From Pelagibius sp037652055 (GTDB taxonomy: Bacteria > Pseudomonadota > Alphaproteobacteria > Kiloniellales > Kiloniellaceae), in contig NZ_JBBKAH010000002.1 of assembly GCF_037652055.1 (NCBI RefSeq), forward strand, positions 1,240,001 to 1,304,000: 64,000 nucleotides of DNA, read 5' to 3'. Both the position numbers and the translations under genes were made by a program. Within the stretch, counting starts at the first letter, position 1, and the number at the start of each line of letters is the position of its first letter. Below the pieces are notes generated by a model that worked only from the letters and a program-made list of their open reading frames with translations, did no database searches and was not told the DNA's origin. Below, one piece after another: positions 16,609-24,934 of this stretch.

Positions 16609-17997
16609 TCAGGAACCGGGCCGGCGCAGCGCCGCGGCGGAGAAGGGCGCAGCGTCATCGAACAGGCCGGTGGCAAAATTCTCCAGTGCCTCGGCGGCGC
16701 CGTCGGGACGCCCGGCAAAGCGGAGGTTGGCGCGCGCCTTGGCCAGCAGGTCCGCGCGGGTCATGCGTTCCTTGGCGCCGCCGCGCATCTGGCCCTGGCG
16801 TTCTTCCACCACGCGGCCGTCGGTCAGTTCGGCGCGGATGTGGCCGGTATAGTTGGCGGGATACTCGTTATCGGGATCGATGACGTAGGTGACCTTGCCG
16901 GCCAGCGCGAGCGCGCGCGGGTCGCGCACGGCCGCGTCGGTGAACTGGGCGAGGCCGGCATCGCCGTGGATGAAGCCGGCGGCAACGCAGTAGGGCGAGG
17001 AAAATTTGGCGGCGTAGGCCGTTGGGGGTGTCTGCTTCGAGGCCAGCGGCTCCCACAGGCGGTGCACCGTGCCCTCGCCCACCTCGCAAACGATCGACTT
17101 AACGTCTTCCGGCTTTACGCCCTGGCGTGCCAGGCGGATCGCGCAATCGACGTAGGGCTGGGTCATGGTGCCGCAGGCATAAGGCTTGAAAGCGACATTG
17201 GCGGTTTCCCAGCGGCTGCCCAGCGCACCGGTCAGCCACGCGAAGTCCGGCTGGATCGACGGCGCGAAGGCGCTGAACAGGCCGTGGGTTCCCTCAAAGA
17301 CCGTAGCCGGTCCGCGGAATCCGGCGGCACCCATCTGGGCGGCACGCAGGCCCGCCTGCGCCGCCCAGCCGGGGTGCATGCGCTTGGTCCAGGTGCCGTC
17401 GGCGAGATACTCGATGATGCCGGAGGACATGGAGCCAGCGACGCCCAGGGTGTCGCGGATCTGCGCGCGGTTTTGGCCCATCGCGGCGGCCACACCGGCG
17501 GCCGCGCCCATGCAGCCGAGGATCGCCGTCGGATGGAAGCCCGCCGAATGCACCGCTTTCTTGGCGACCAGGCCCAGGCGGCAGGCGATCTCGATCCCGA
17601 CGACGATGCCCTTGGCGACGTCACGCGCCGGAAGCTTCATCATCTCGCCAGCCGCCGCGAGGGCTGGCACGATGACCACGCCGGAATGCACCGGGCAGCC
17701 CTCGTAGGTGTTGTCGTAGTCCTCGCCGTGGCCGCAGGTGCCGTTGATGACCGCTGCCGCGGCGCTCTCGAAACCCTCGGCGAGACCGAAGACCGTGCAG
17801 TCGCCCCGCTGGTCGAAGGCTTTGCGCACCGCCTGGCCGTAGTCCGTATCTAGCGCCGCCACGGTCAGGCCGATGGTGTCGATGATGGTGTTCTCGGCCT
17901 CGCGCCGTGCCGCTTCGGGAATATCCGTCGCCGTCAGTCCCTCGATCCAGGTGGCGAGGGATTCCGAAACGCTCGGGACGGTAGAGTTTGCGGCCAT
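16609..17997 (-). CDS. MmgE/PrpD-family protein (M1)
   Basis: 462 residues, full length. The MmgE/PrpD fold covers 2-methylcitrate dehydratase, cis-aconitate decarboxylase and iminodisuccinate epimerase, all acting on di- or tricarboxylates. Likely active-site pieces are HGEDYDNTYEGCPVHSG (about 90-106), AGFHPTA (about 150), DGTWTKRMHPG (Lys, about 202) and YACGTM. ATG at 17997 follows gaagga. It is 26 bases downstream of M2, its closest paralogue here (same YVIDPDNEYP-type C-terminal motif), and 14 bases upstream of the TauE gene. Reaction unknown: dehydratase, decarboxylase or epimerase are all possible. Confidence 0.88.
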   Translation of the reverse strand: MAANSTVPSVSESLATWIEGLTATDIPEAARREAENTIIDTIGLTVAALDTDYGQAVRKAFDQRGDCTVFGLAEGFESAAAAVINGTCGHGEDYDNTYEGCPVHSGVVIVPALAAAGEMMKLPARDVAKGIVVGIEIACRLGLVAKKAVHSAGFHPTAILGCMGAAAGVAAAMGQNRAQIRDTLGVAGSMSSGIIEYLADGTWTKRMHPGWAAQAGLRAAQMGAAGFRGPATVFEGTHGLFSAFAPSIQPDFAWLTGALGSRWETANVAFKPYACGTMTQPYVDCAIRLARQGVKPEDVKSIVCEVGEGTVHRLWEPLASKQTPPTAYAAKFSSPYCVAAGFIHGDAGLAQFTDAAVRDPRALALAGKVTYVIDPDNEYPANYTGHIRAELTDGRVVEERQGQMRGGAKERMTRADLLAKARANLRFAGRPDGAAEALENFATGLFDDAAPFSAAALRRPGS

Positions 17998-18023
17998 GAC
18001 TGATCCTTCGGACTGGTATTCGA

Positions 18024-19418
18024 CTAGTGGCGGAAGCGGGCGAGGCCGGCGAGGTCGGGCTGTTCGCCGAGGTCCTGGCAGAAACTGAGCAGCGCCTCGG
18101 CTTGCGGCCGGCTCCAGCCGCCGTGAGCGGCATTGGCGAAAAACTTGGCGACGATGTCGGCGTCGCTCAGCGGCTCGTGCATGCCACCGCGCATATGCGG
18201 CTGGCGCCGCTCGACCACCTGGCCATTCTTCAGCGTTACCCTGATGTGGCCGCTATAGTTGCGCGGGTATTCGTTGTCGGGGTCGATGATGTAGGAAATC
18301 CTGCGGGCCAGGGCCAGGACGCGCACATCCTTGGCCTTTTCATCGGTGAACTGGGCGAGGCCGGCATCGCCCTCGTAGAAGGCGACGGCCATGCAGAAGG
18401 GCATGGAGAACTTTGCGGCGTAGCCCGATGGCGGCTGGTGCTTGGCGGCCAGGGGTTCCCACAGGCGGTGCACCAGGCCCTCACCGGTCTCGCAGACGAT
18501 CGACTCGATATCTTCGCCTTTGATTCCCTGCTGTGCCAGTTGGATGGTGCAGTCGATGTAGGGGTGGATCATGGTCCCGCAGGCGTAGGGCTTGAACACC
18601 ACGCGCTCCATATACCAATTCTCTCCCAGACCCTCAGTGAGATGGCTGTAGTCGGGCGTGGCGGTCGGCGCGAAGGCCTTGAAGAAGCTGTGGCCGCCCT
18701 CGAAGACCGTGCGCGGTGCGAAGAAGCCGGACCGTGCGAGCAGCGCGGCGCGGTAGCCGGACTGCGCCGCCCAGCCGGGGTGCAGCCGCTTGGTCCAGGC
18801 GCCGTCGGTCAGGTACTCGATGATGCCGGAGGCCATGGAAGCGGCGATGCCGAAGGCCATGGCGAGGTTCTGCGGCGGCAGTCCCAGCGCGACACCGGTG
18901 CCGGCCGCCGCGCCGAGGGCGCCGATGACGCCGACGGGGTGAAAGCAGGCGCGGTGCATATGCCCCGCCGCCACGTGATTGAGGCGGCAGACGGCCTCCA
19001 TGCCGGCGATGATGCCCACCAGGGTCTGTTCGCCGCTGAGCCCGTAGCGCTCGGCGGCCGCCAGCACCGCCGGGATCACCATGGCGCCGACGCGGATCGG
19101 GGCACCTTCCAGGGTGTCGTCGAAATCCTCGCCGTGGATAGCCACGCCGTTCACCAGTGCGGCGCCCGCTGCGTCGAGGGCTTGGCCATGGCCGATCGCG
19201 GTGCAGGGGCCTTCGGAATCGCAGGCGGCGAGCACCTGCTGCACATAACGCTCGTTGCGCGACGCGAGACAGAGGCCGGCGGCATCCACCAGGTCGCGCA
19301 GGGCGACCGCCCGGGCCGGCGCGGGAATCCCTTTGAGAGTGAGTCCGGCGAGAAACCGCGCAAAGCTCTCGGAGAGCGTCTCTGCTTTGCCCGCGCCCGT
19401 TGCTGCCGTCGCTTCCAT
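18024..19418 (-). CDS. MmgE/PrpD-family protein (M2), active-site His replaced
   Basis: 464 residues from ATG 19418. A longer form from TTG 19472 is possible because ggaggtga sits just before it. It shares with M1 the HGEDFDDTLEG, CFHPVGVIG, DGAWTKRLHPGWAAQ and YIIDPDNEYPRNYSGHIR blocks. Where M1 has PVHSG, M2 has PIRVG (confirmed in the DNA), so the His conserved in most family members after the DYDDT block is lost. First gene of the M2-M1-TauE unit and divergent from the SDR at 19566, with an operator copy between. Could be a non-catalytic partner of M1 or have altered chemistry. Confidence 0.88.
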   Translation of the reverse strand: MEATAATGAGKAETLSESFARFLAGLTLKGIPAPARAVALRDLVDAAGLCLASRNERYVQQVLAACDSEGPCTAIGHGQALDAAGAALVNGVAIHGEDFDDTLEGAPIRVGAMVIPAVLAAAERYGLSGEQTLVGIIAGMEAVCRLNHVAAGHMHRACFHPVGVIGALGAAAGTGVALGLPPQNLAMAFGIAASMASGIIEYLTDGAWTKRLHPGWAAQSGYRAALLARSGFFAPRTVFEGGHSFFKAFAPTATPDYSHLTEGLGENWYMERVVFKPYACGTMIHPYIDCTIQLAQQGIKGEDIESIVCETGEGLVHRLWEPLAAKHQPPSGYAAKFSMPFCMAVAFYEGDAGLAQFTDEKAKDVRVLALARRISYIIDPDNEYPRNYSGHIRVTLKNGQVVERRQPHMRGGMHEPLSDADIVAKFFANAAHGGWSRPQAEALLSFCQDLGEQPDLAGLARFRH

Positions 19419-19489
19419 GGTCCCCACTGACTGATCCGGCCACCGGCCGCTTTCCCATAGGCGGGCAGACAATTTCACCTCCGCCCAAA

Positions 19490-19506
19490 ACTGTCAACAA
19501 TTGACG
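19490..19506. promoter_or_regulatory. ATTGTCAACAAT-type operator, copy A
   Basis: ACTGTCAACAAT (19490-19501) matches the palindrome ATTGTCAACAAT at 11 of 12 positions and is extended into GTCAA-CAA-TTGAC (19493-19505), a perfect 5-base inverted repeat. It lies between the divergent M2 gene and SDR1. The TNGT-CA-ACNA core fits FCD-type GntR regulators. Confidence 0.65.
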
Positions 19507-19565
19507 ATATGGATTTTGCCGGTCATTGTCGCCGCCACGTTTCAAGACGGAAGGAAAGCAACGGC

Positions 19566-20324
19566 ATGGCGCAAGCACGAGAGGCCCTTCTGGCCGGCAA
19601 GGTCGCCTTCATCACCGGCGCGTCGCGGCGCATCGGCCGGGCCACCGCCCTGGGCCTGGCGCGCGAAGGCGCGGATCTGCTGCTGAACGCGCGCAGCGCG
19701 CGTGACGAGGTCGAAGCCGTGGCGGAGGAGGTGCGCGGGCTCGGCCGCCGTGCTGCCGTCGTCATGGGCGACGTCACCGACGAGGCCGCGGTCGCCCGCA
19801 TGGCGGAGGAGGCCAAGGCGGCCTTCGGACGCATCGACATCCTGGTGAACAACGCCGCGATCCGCCGCCAGGCGCCCTTCATGGAGATGTCCCTGGCGGA
19901 GTGGCGCGAGATCAACGCGGTGATCCTGGATGGCGCCTTCCTCATGTGCCGTGCGGTGCTGCCGGTGATGATCGCCGGGGGCGGCGGCACCATCGTGAAC
20001 ATCGGCGGTGTTTCGGCTCACATCGGCGCGAAAGAGCGCGCCCATGTCGCCGCCGCCAAGGCCGGCATCGTCGGCCTCACCAAGGCGCTGGCGGTGGAGT
20101 TCGCCGACCGCAACGTCACGGTGAACTGCGTCGCGCCCGGCAAGATCGGCGGCGAGCGTTCCAAGACAGCCGGCGAATCGCCCAAGATGCCGGCGGAGAT
20201 TCCGCTCGGCCGCGAGGGAGAGATCGAAGAGGCTGCGGGCATGGTGGTGGCGCTCTGCCTGCCGCAGGCCCGCTTCATGACCGGCCAGACGGTCCACGTC
20301 AGCGGCGGCCTCTACATGCCTTGA
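19566..20324 (+). CDS. SDR-fold protein lacking the catalytic Ser and Tyr (SDR1)
   Basis: 252 residues from ATG 19566 (aaggaaag upstream). The Rossmann part is intact: TGASRRIG (17-24), GDVTD and NNAAIR (95-100). The usual Tyr-x3-Lys reads VAAAK (V161, K165), and the position 13 residues earlier, normally Ser, is Gly148. The DNA (cat gtc gcc gcc gcc aag) confirms this. Asn and Lys remain. It ends in a normal SDR C-terminus (FMTGQTVHVSGGLYMP). It may bind NAD(P)H without classical dehydrogenase activity, or use another acid such as the adjacent H160. Convergent with M3, five-base gap. Confidence 0.85.
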   Translation: MAQAREALLAGKVAFITGASRRIGRATALGLAREGADLLLNARSARDEVEAVAEEVRGLGRRAAVVMGDVTDEAAVARMAEEAKAAFGRIDILVNNAAIRRQAPFMEMSLAEWREINAVILDGAFLMCRAVLPVMIAGGGGTIVNIGGVSAHIGAKERAHVAAAKAGIVGLTKALAVEFADRNVTVNCVAPGKIGGERSKTAGESPKMPAEIPLGREGEIEEAAGMVVALCLPQARFMTGQTVHVSGGLYMP

Positions 20325-20329
20325 TGCCT

Positions 20330-21703
20330 TCAGGCCTGCAGCAGCGGCCTCAGCTTGCATAGGTCGTCCAGGCCCTCGATGCCGCGCAGTGCAGCGATGA
20401 GGTCTTCCGTCTGCCGGGCGCCCAGCACCGGCGCCATGAGGTCGCGCGCCTTCTCTTCCACCTGATCCGCCGTCATCGGGTTGTCCGGCGTGCCGAGCAC
20501 CGCGCGGGTGCGATGCGTGAGGCTGCGGCCGTCGGCGCAGTCGATTTCGATGATCGCCTGGCGGGCCGGGCGGGCAGCGGTCAGCTCGGCGCTGGGGATC
20601 GCTTCGATGCGCTGGCGCACGGCCAGAACCGCGGGATCCTGCATGCGCCCATGGTCGTGGGTCGATGCGAAGGTGAGGCGGCCGTCGACCAGGGCGAGGG
20701 CCAGAAGGTGCTGCAGGCAGACGTCCGGCATATCCCGGTTGTTGACGATGGTCAGGCGGTCGTCCGGCATAATGGCGCGCAGAGCCACCACGTCGTCGGC
20801 TTTCAATTGATGTTCCGCAATCAAGGCAGTCACGGAATCGAGGGCGGCCTGGATCGGCGAGCCGACGCACCACTTCTTGATGGAAGCGGCGAGAATCTCG
20901 AAGCGTTCGCCGAGGGCCTCGGCCAGGGCTTCCGGACGCGCGTTCTCGGCAAAAGCGGAGATGTAGGAGAAGTCGCCGGTTAGGCTGCCCGGCACGCCGC
21001 TCGCCCCTGAGGCGACGAAAAGCGCGGCGAAGGTGCCGTTGCGCGCGCCCATGCCGCCGAAGTCGAAAGCCTTTTCCACGTGCTCCGAATCGCGCTGCCA
21101 GTAGGCGATGCCGCTGGCCTGCTGGGTGGCATAGGACAGAAGATACTCGCACTGCCGAGCGTCGAGCCCGGCGAGGGCGCCGGCCGCGGCGGCGGCACCG
21201 AAGTTGGCGCCCAGGCAGTGCGTGCTGTGCGTGCCGCTCCGCGGGCCGGAGAACCCGAGGGCCAATGTGGCGCGCGCGCCGATGTCGTAACCCAACGCGA
21301 TAGCCTTCAGCAGCGCTGCGCCGCTCTTGCCGTTGCGCTCGGCGACGGCAAGCGCCGCCGGCACCACCGCGCAGCCCGGATGAAAGCGCCCGCCGAGATG
21401 CGAGTCATCGGTCTCATCGGCGTGGGCCGCCATGGCGTTGGCGAAGGCGGCATTGATCGCGCTGGTGACGACGGCGGTGCCGGGCAGGCAGGCTTCGGCA
21501 GTTCCGCCCTGGGTCGCGATGAACGCGCTGGCGCGTTGCCCCGCCTTCAGCCGCGTGCCGCTGACGATGGCGGCGAGACTGTCCAGCAGGTGGAGGCGTG
21601 CCCGCTCCATCACCGCCGGTGGCGGCGCTGCTTCCGTCGCGGTGGCCATGTAGGCGGCGACCTGCGCCGTGATCGACGTCGCTGCAGTCGACTGGCCCTT
21701 CAT
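20330..21703 (-). CDS. MmgE/PrpD-family protein (M3)
   Basis: 457 residues from ATG 21703, preceded by aaggaagg. Family blocks are HADETDDSHLGGRFHPGCAVVPAALA (conserved His present) and THCLGANFGAAAAAG, then EKAFDFGGMGARNG (Lys) and KKWCVGSPIQAA. It is less like the other six and closer to the generic MmgE branch. The gene is divergent from the TctC1 transporter gene, with an operator between, so it probably acts on what that transporter imports. The reaction is unknown. Confidence 0.86.
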   Translation of the reverse strand: MKGQSTAATSITAQVAAYMATATEAAPPPAVMERARLHLLDSLAAIVSGTRLKAGQRASAFIATQGGTAEACLPGTAVVTSAINAAFANAMAAHADETDDSHLGGRFHPGCAVVPAALAVAERNGKSGAALLKAIALGYDIGARATLALGFSGPRSGTHSTHCLGANFGAAAAAGALAGLDARQCEYLLSYATQQASGIAYWQRDSEHVEKAFDFGGMGARNGTFAALFVASGASGVPGSLTGDFSYISAFAENARPEALAEALGERFEILAASIKKWCVGSPIQAALDSVTALIAEHQLKADDVVALRAIMPDDRLTIVNNRDMPDVCLQHLLALALVDGRLTFASTHDHGRMQDPAVLAVRQRIEAIPSAELTAARPARQAIIEIDCADGRSLTHRTRAVLGTPDNPMTADQVEEKARDLMAPVLGARQTEDLIAALRGIEGLDDLCKLRPLLQA

Positions 21704-21757
21704 GCACGTTCCTTCCTTAGACAATCATGCCCTCCAGCGGGCCTTATCGTCATTCTC

Positions 21758-21780
21758 GTCAATTGTCGGCAATTGACAAT
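21758..21780. promoter_or_regulatory. ATTGTCAACAAT-type operator, copy B
   Basis: ATTGTCGGCAAT (21762-21773) matches the palindrome at 10 of 12 positions. It is embedded in GTCAATT-6-AATTGAC (21758-21777) and ATTGTC-7-GACAAT (21762-21780), giving several overlapping dyads. It lies in the 176-base divergent region between M3 and the TctC1 gene. Confidence 0.6.
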
Positions 21781-21879
21781 CCATTCCGGACTTGAGACAA
21801 AGAGGGTAACAAGGCTGTCGATGCCTTCCTTCCCCATCCGCAGGAAAGAAGGCAAAAGAACCACCATGGGAGGAAAAAG

Positions 21880-22845
21880 ATGGAATCCGGACTCCGGAAC
21901 ATTGCTGCTTCGGTCGCCGTTGCCGCGCTGCTGGCCGGTGCCGGCCAGGTTGCCGCGCAGAGCTATCCGATCGATACCGTCACCCTGATCACCCACTCCA
22001 AGGCGGGCGGCGGCACCGACGTATTCCTGCGCGAGATGACTAAGTATCTCGGCAAGCACATGGGCACCAACTTCGTGGTCGAGAACGTGCAGGGCGGCAG
22101 CGGCGCCAAGGCAATGGCCAAGCTGGCGACCGGGCCGGCCGACGGCTCGCTCTTCTATGGCACTACGCCCACCTACATCAATACCTCGCTGCTGAGCCAG
22201 CCGGACTACACCTACAAGGACCTTTCGGCGGTCACCAATGTGTTCCTCGACCCGCAGATCGTCTACGTGCGCGCCTCGAGCCCTTATAATTCGCTCGCCG
22301 AGGTGGTCGAGAAAGCGAAGGCGGATCCCAACTCCGTAAAGTTCGGCGTCACCACGCCGGGCTCGCTGGACCGCCAGGTAATGGAGAAGTTCAAGACGAT
22401 CACCGGCGTCGAGGCGCCCGTCATCACCCATGACGGCGGCGGCGAACTGCTGATCTCCGTGCTGAACGGCACCGTCGATCTGGGCATCGGCGAGATCCAG
22501 GAACTTTCGGCACAACTCGAAGCCAACGAGGTCCGCGTCATCACGACCTACACGAAGGAGCGCCTGGAGCAGTTCCCCGACGTGCCGACCGCGCAGGAGC
22601 AGGGCATCGACCTGGTGGTCAACAAGTTCCGCGGCATCGCCGGCCCCAAAGACTTGCCGGACGAGATCTACGCAAAGTGGGAGGAGGGCATCCAGTCGGT
22701 GCTGAAGGATCCCGAGTTCCAGGAGTGGTACCGCGCGCAGAGCCTGGTGCCGCAGTTCATGCCGCACGAGGAGTACGCCCGGTTCATCGACGAGTTCGCC
22801 GAGGAACAGCAGGGCTTCTTCAAGCAGTACGGTATTACCGATTGA
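21880..22845 (+). CDS. Tripartite tricarboxylate transporter solute receptor (TctC family), copy 1
   Basis: 321 residues: signal peptide about 1-26 (cleavage near VAAQSYP), then the BugT/TctC layout with the carboxylate-binding loop THSKAGGGTDVFLREM and the later FGVTTPGSLDRQ and THDGGGELL segments. It binds an organic acid in the periplasm and delivers it to TctA1/TctB1 encoded next. The lead position and gap of 32 bases to tctB are typical. TctC proteins bind tricarboxylates, dicarboxylates, carbamoyl or aromatic acids; the ligand here is unknown. Confidence 0.92.
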   Translation: MESGLRNIAASVAVAALLAGAGQVAAQSYPIDTVTLITHSKAGGGTDVFLREMTKYLGKHMGTNFVVENVQGGSGAKAMAKLATGPADGSLFYGTTPTYINTSLLSQPDYTYKDLSAVTNVFLDPQIVYVRASSPYNSLAEVVEKAKADPNSVKFGVTTPGSLDRQVMEKFKTITGVEAPVITHDGGGELLISVLNGTVDLGIGEIQELSAQLEANEVRVITTYTKERLEQFPDVPTAQEQGIDLVVNKFRGIAGPKDLPDEIYAKWEEGIQSVLKDPEFQEWYRAQSLVPQFMPHEEYARFIDEFAEEQQGFFKQYGITD

Positions 22846-22877
22846 GGTGAGGGCGGCAGGCGAGGAAGGACATAGCA

Positions 22878-23393
22878 ATGACTCGGGACGCCTGGATCGG
22901 CTTTGTCTTCCTTGCCTTCGCCGTCGTCTATTGGATCGCGGCTGACGGCATCCGTATCAGTCCGCTCGACGGACCGGTCACCGCGGCCGGTCTGCCGAAA
23001 TCGCTGGCATATGCGCTGGGCGGTCTCGCCCTGCTGCTCATCCTGCGCAGCCTGGCGGTAAAGTGGATGGCCGCCGGCACCCGGCGGCCGCCCGCTGCCG
23101 CTGAGCCGGATGAGGAGGCGGGCTCGTCCAACTTCCGTGAGCACCTGCGCGCGGCAGGCATGCTGGGGCTGGGCATTGGCTACCTGCTGGTGGTGCCCTA
23201 CCTCGGCTATACCCTCGCCATCGTCGGCCTGCTGCTGGCCACCGCGATCTACGCTGGCGCGCGCTTCGGGTTAAAGACCGCCGCCATCGCCGGCGCCGGC
23301 GGGCTGTTCTTCTACCTGCTTTTCGTCCAGTTCCTCCACATTCCGCTGCCCCCTGGCCTATGGCCCGAGCTGCTTCGCTCGCTGCAGGGCTGA
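22878..23393 (+). CDS. Tripartite tricarboxylate transporter small membrane subunit (TctB), copy 1
   Basis: 171 residues with four predicted membrane spans: about 5-22, a second near 38-55, then after a polar loop two more in the stretch MLGLGIGYLLVVPYLGYTLA to the C-terminus. ATG 22878 follows ggaagg. The size and position between receptor and TctA identify it as the poorly conserved small subunit. It assembles with TctA1 in the inner membrane. Confidence 0.88.
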   Translation: MTRDAWIGFVFLAFAVVYWIAADGIRISPLDGPVTAAGLPKSLAYALGGLALLLILRSLAVKWMAAGTRRPPAAAEPDEEAGSSNFREHLRAAGMLGLGIGYLLVVPYLGYTLAIVGLLLATAIYAGARFGLKTAAIAGAGGLFFYLLFVQFLHIPLPPGLWPELLRSLQG

Positions 23394-23422
23394 CGTCGGC
23401 GCAAACAGGGTAATCCAGTCCC

Positions 23423-24934
23423 ATGGAAGGTCTCACCTACGCCTGGCAGGCATTGACCACCACGCCGGCCGTCTTCGCGGCGATGGGGGGCGTGGTTTGG
23501 GGCATTCTCGGCGGTGCGCTGCCGGGCATCTCGCCCTCGATCACCATGGCCTTGCTGCTGCCTTTCACCTACACGATGGAGCCGATCACGGCGATCGTGC
23601 TGCTGGCCTCGACCTACGTCGGCGCTGAGTACGGCGGCTCCATTCCGGCGATCCTGATTCGCACGCCCGGTACCAATGCCGCCGCCGCAACTGCGATCGA
23701 CGGCTATGAGATGCAGAAGCAGGGCCGCGGCGGCGAGGCGCTCGGCATTTCGCTGGTGTCGGGCGTGATCGGCGGGCTCCTCGGACTGTTCTTCTTGGTG
23801 ATGCTGACCAAGCCGCTGGCGCAGGTCGCGTTGCTGTTCACGCCGCCGGCCTACTTCGCTCTCGGCATCCTCGGCCTCAGCGTCATCGCGTCGCTGTCGA
23901 GCGGTTCTTTGGTCAAGGGTCTCATGGCCGGCGTGATCGGCCTGATGATCGCCACGGTGGGCACCGACCCGATCTCAGGCGTCGGCCGCTTCACCTACGG
24001 CAGCCCGGAGCTGCTCGGCGGCATCCCCTTCATCCTGGTGATGGTCGGCGTCTTCGCGGTGAGCGAACTGCTGGTGCAGGCCGGCAAGCCGGAGTGGACC
24101 AAGGCGGGCGAGGTGCAGACACGCATCAAGCTGCCGAGCTTCGCCATGTTGAAGAGGCTGCGCAAGCCGCAGCTGATCGGCAGCGGCATCGGCCTGTTCG
24201 AGGGCTGCATGCCGGGCGCGGGCGGCTCTATTGCCGCCTTCATGTCCTACAACGAGGCGCGCCGCTGGTCGAAGCACCCGGAGGAGTTCGGTAAGGGGTC
24301 ACCGGAGGCGATCGCCGCGCCGGAGTGCGCGAACAACACTGTCGCCGGCACCGCGCTGGTGCCGATGCTGAGCTTCGGCATCCCCGGCTCCAACTCGACA
24401 GCCATCCTGCTCGGCGGCCTGCTGATCCACGGCCTGCAGCCAGGCCCGCTGCTGTTCGAGAAGCATCCCGACTTCATCTATGGCCTGTTCGGCGGCCTCC
24501 TCGTCGCCAACACCTCGCTGTTCTTCATCGGGATGCTGGTGCTGACACCGGCGATCTGGCTGGTGAACCGGCCGAAGCCCTACCTGATGGCGGCGATCTA
24601 CGCGCTTATCTTTTCCGGCATCTATTCGATCGATCACAGTCTCTTCGACCTCTACCTGGTGCTGCTCGCCGGTGCGGCCGGCTACGTCATGCGCCTCTTC
24701 GGGTTTCCCTTTCTGCCGCTGGTGCTGGGCCTCGTGCTCGGTTACATGATCGAAGCCAATTACCGACGCTCGCTGCTGCTGACCAGTGGCGACCACGTCG
24801 TCTTCGTGCAGGATCCGGTGGCCGTCGGCCTGCTGGTGACCGCGTTGCTCTTCGTGGTGGGCTCGGCTTGGCGCGACATTCGCAGCGCGCGGAAAAAGGT
24901 GTCCGGCAAGGGGGACGGCGAGGCCAAGGCGTGA
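23423..24934 (+). CDS. Tripartite tricarboxylate transporter large membrane subunit (TctA), copy 1
   Basis: 503 residues, about 12 spans. Family signatures are GGALPGISPSITMALLLPFTY near the N-terminus, YGGSIPAILIRTPGTNAAAAT, and in the second half GCMPGAGGSIAAFMSYNEAR and SFGIPGSNSTAILLGG. It is the Na+ or H+ coupled channel subunit. Its stop overlaps the GTG start of the M4 gene (GTGA, 24931-24934), so transporter and enzyme are translationally coupled, strong evidence that M4 acts on the imported acid. Confidence 0.93.
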   Translation: MEGLTYAWQALTTTPAVFAAMGGVVWGILGGALPGISPSITMALLLPFTYTMEPITAIVLLASTYVGAEYGGSIPAILIRTPGTNAAAATAIDGYEMQKQGRGGEALGISLVSGVIGGLLGLFFLVMLTKPLAQVALLFTPPAYFALGILGLSVIASLSSGSLVKGLMAGVIGLMIATVGTDPISGVGRFTYGSPELLGGIPFILVMVGVFAVSELLVQAGKPEWTKAGEVQTRIKLPSFAMLKRLRKPQLIGSGIGLFEGCMPGAGGSIAAFMSYNEARRWSKHPEEFGKGSPEAIAAPECANNTVAGTALVPMLSFGIPGSNSTAILLGGLLIHGLQPGPLLFEKHPDFIYGLFGGLLVANTSLFFIGMLVLTPAIWLVNRPKPYLMAAIYALIFSGIYSIDHSLFDLYLVLLAGAAGYVMRLFGFPFLPLVLGLVLGYMIEANYRRSLLLTSGDHVVFVQDPVAVGLLVTALLFVVGSAWRDIRSARKKVSGKGDGEAKA

